From contig NZ_CP097636.1 of assembly GCF_023573145.1 (NCBI RefSeq), positions 2,666,001 through 2,730,000 on the forward strand: DNA of 64,000 nt. Direction: 5' to 3'. Made by a program: the position numbers and the translations under genes. This DNA is from Aquincola tertiaricarbonis (GTDB lineage Bacteria; Pseudomonadota; Gammaproteobacteria; Burkholderiales; Burkholderiaceae_C). The notes below the pieces were generated by a model that was not told where the DNA came from, made no database searches, and saw nothing but the letters and a program-made list of their open reading frames with translations. This document shows, piece by piece, positions 63,466-64,000 of this stretch. The stretch's first letter is position 1. Every line of letters begins with the position of its first letter.

Positions 63466-64000
63466 ATGACGTCAAGCAACCCCTCCGCATCGATCTGGGT
63501 GACGCTGCGCCATGACGTGTTTCGGTCCTTGTGGCTGGCCGGTGGTTTGTATTTCGTCGGCAATGCGATGCAGACCATGGCCGCCGCCTGGATGATGGTG
63601 GAACTCACCGGCTCGGCATTTCTGGCGGCGCTGGTGCAAACCGCGGTATTCCTGCCGATGTTTCTGCTGGCCCTGCCGGCGGGGGTATGGGCCGACATCA
63701 CCGACCGCCGCCGGCTCATCCAGCTGGCATTGGTGACGCAGGCGGTGACGGGTATTGCGCTGGCCGCGCTGCTGCTGGCCGGCTGGGCCGGGCCCACCAC
63801 GCTGCTGGTGCTCATCTTCGTGGCTGGCTGCTGCACGGCGCTGCTGTCGCCGGCCTGGAACTCCACCATCAACGACGCGATTCCGCGCGAGGAACTGCCG
63901 CAGGCCATCACCTGCGTGTCCATCGCCTACAACGCGGCGCGGGCGCTGGGCCCGGCACTGGCGGGCCTGGTGTTCGCGCACATCGGCGGCTCCTGGAACT
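63466..64000 (+). CDS. MFS transporter (3' end outside window)
   Basis: The first 178 residues of a major facilitator protein of the EntS-like/DUF894 group. The N-terminal cytoplasmic stretch SIWVTLRHDVFRSLWLAGGLYF leads into TM1. It is followed by FVGNAMQTMAAAWMMVELTGSAFLAALVQT, FLPMFLLALPAGVWADITDRRRLIQ (the MFS loop 2-3 motif, G-x-W-A-D-x-x-D-R-R-R) and SPAWNSTINDAIPREELPQA, a hallmark of this exporter group. The ATG at 63466 starts it; the frame stays open to the window edge. The substrate is unknown. Confidence 0.9.
   Translation, partial: MTSSNPSASIWVTLRHDVFRSLWLAGGLYFVGNAMQTMAAAWMMVELTGSAFLAALVQTAVFLPMFLLALPAGVWADITDRRRLIQLALVTQAVTGIALAALLLAGWAGPTTLLVLIFVAGCCTALLSPAWNSTINDAIPREELPQAITCVSIAYNAARALGPALAGLVFAHIGGSWN

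Overview
The window is about 70% GC and densely coded. It carries C4-dicarboxylate transport genes, TctC/Bug receptors, a gmk-rpoZ-spoT block, greB, a Pqi/MCE operon, ExeA/GspB and H-NS. Together these point to a betaproteobacterium of the order Burkholderiales, probably the Rubrivivax/Leptothrix/Ideonella group. That placement is inferred from gene content and style, not from a marker search.

Layout. 1-4434: a dctA transporter (cut by the window edge) with its DctB/DctD two-component system. 4633-5363: a small lipoprotein gene, then a dense array of hairpin repeats. 5364-9063: a GntR/FCD regulator and a second dctA-type gene split by a complete IS5-like element. 9196-16327: a LysR regulator, a tannase/feruloyl-esterase-like lipoprotein, a chemotaxis receptor, two membrane proteins, methylglyoxal synthase and a CidA/LrgB pair. 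16331-26703: a purine-catabolism island with 8-oxoguanine deaminase, xanthine/urate permease, PuuD urate hydroxylase, HIU hydrolase, a GntR regulator, PuuE allantoinase, a UraD-allantoate amidohydrolase fusion, and an M20 protein that lacks several usual metal ligands. 26704-32648: a Bug receptor overlapping a soluble hybrid kinase, then a nitrate/taurine-type ABC transporter. 32691-36536: gmk, rpoZ, spoT, greB. 36533-42696: AsmA and a split PqiA1/PqiA2/PqiB/PqiC lipid-trafficking operon. 42707-54084: a regulatory and stress region with an Fnr-like regulator, a BLUF-like protein lacking the photoswitch Gln, a degenerate hemerythrin-like protein, a Cys-repeat periplasmic protein, two response regulators, a CHASE3 kinase, two DUF1328 proteins, DUF883/YqjE-type membrane proteins, a ferritin-like protein, a BON lipoprotein and YihY. 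54225-60495: a complete group-2 Mrp Na+/H+ antiporter operon (A/B fused, then C-G). 60508-64000: an ExeA-type ATPase with GspB, H-NS, and the start of an MFS exporter.

The purine island gives a nearly continuous route from 8-oxoguanine, xanthine or urate through HIU, OHCU, allantoin and allantoate to ureidoglycine/ureidoglycolate. The Mrp operon and the neighbouring small membrane, ferritin and BON genes look like an envelope, ion and oxidative stress neighbourhood next to three signalling proteins.

The most unusual non-coding signal is a modular hairpin element with conserved loops (CTCGG and GTACCC) and stems that change in a compensated way. It occurs four times in tandem at 4911-5218, between two ABC transporter genes (30984-31071) and inside the 3' end of mrpC (57537-57624). 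In the last two places it appears to supply the ribosome binding site and start codon of the next gene. A related 73-bp insertion in the 3' end of pqiB is flanked by an 8-bp direct repeat and is exactly frame-neutral.
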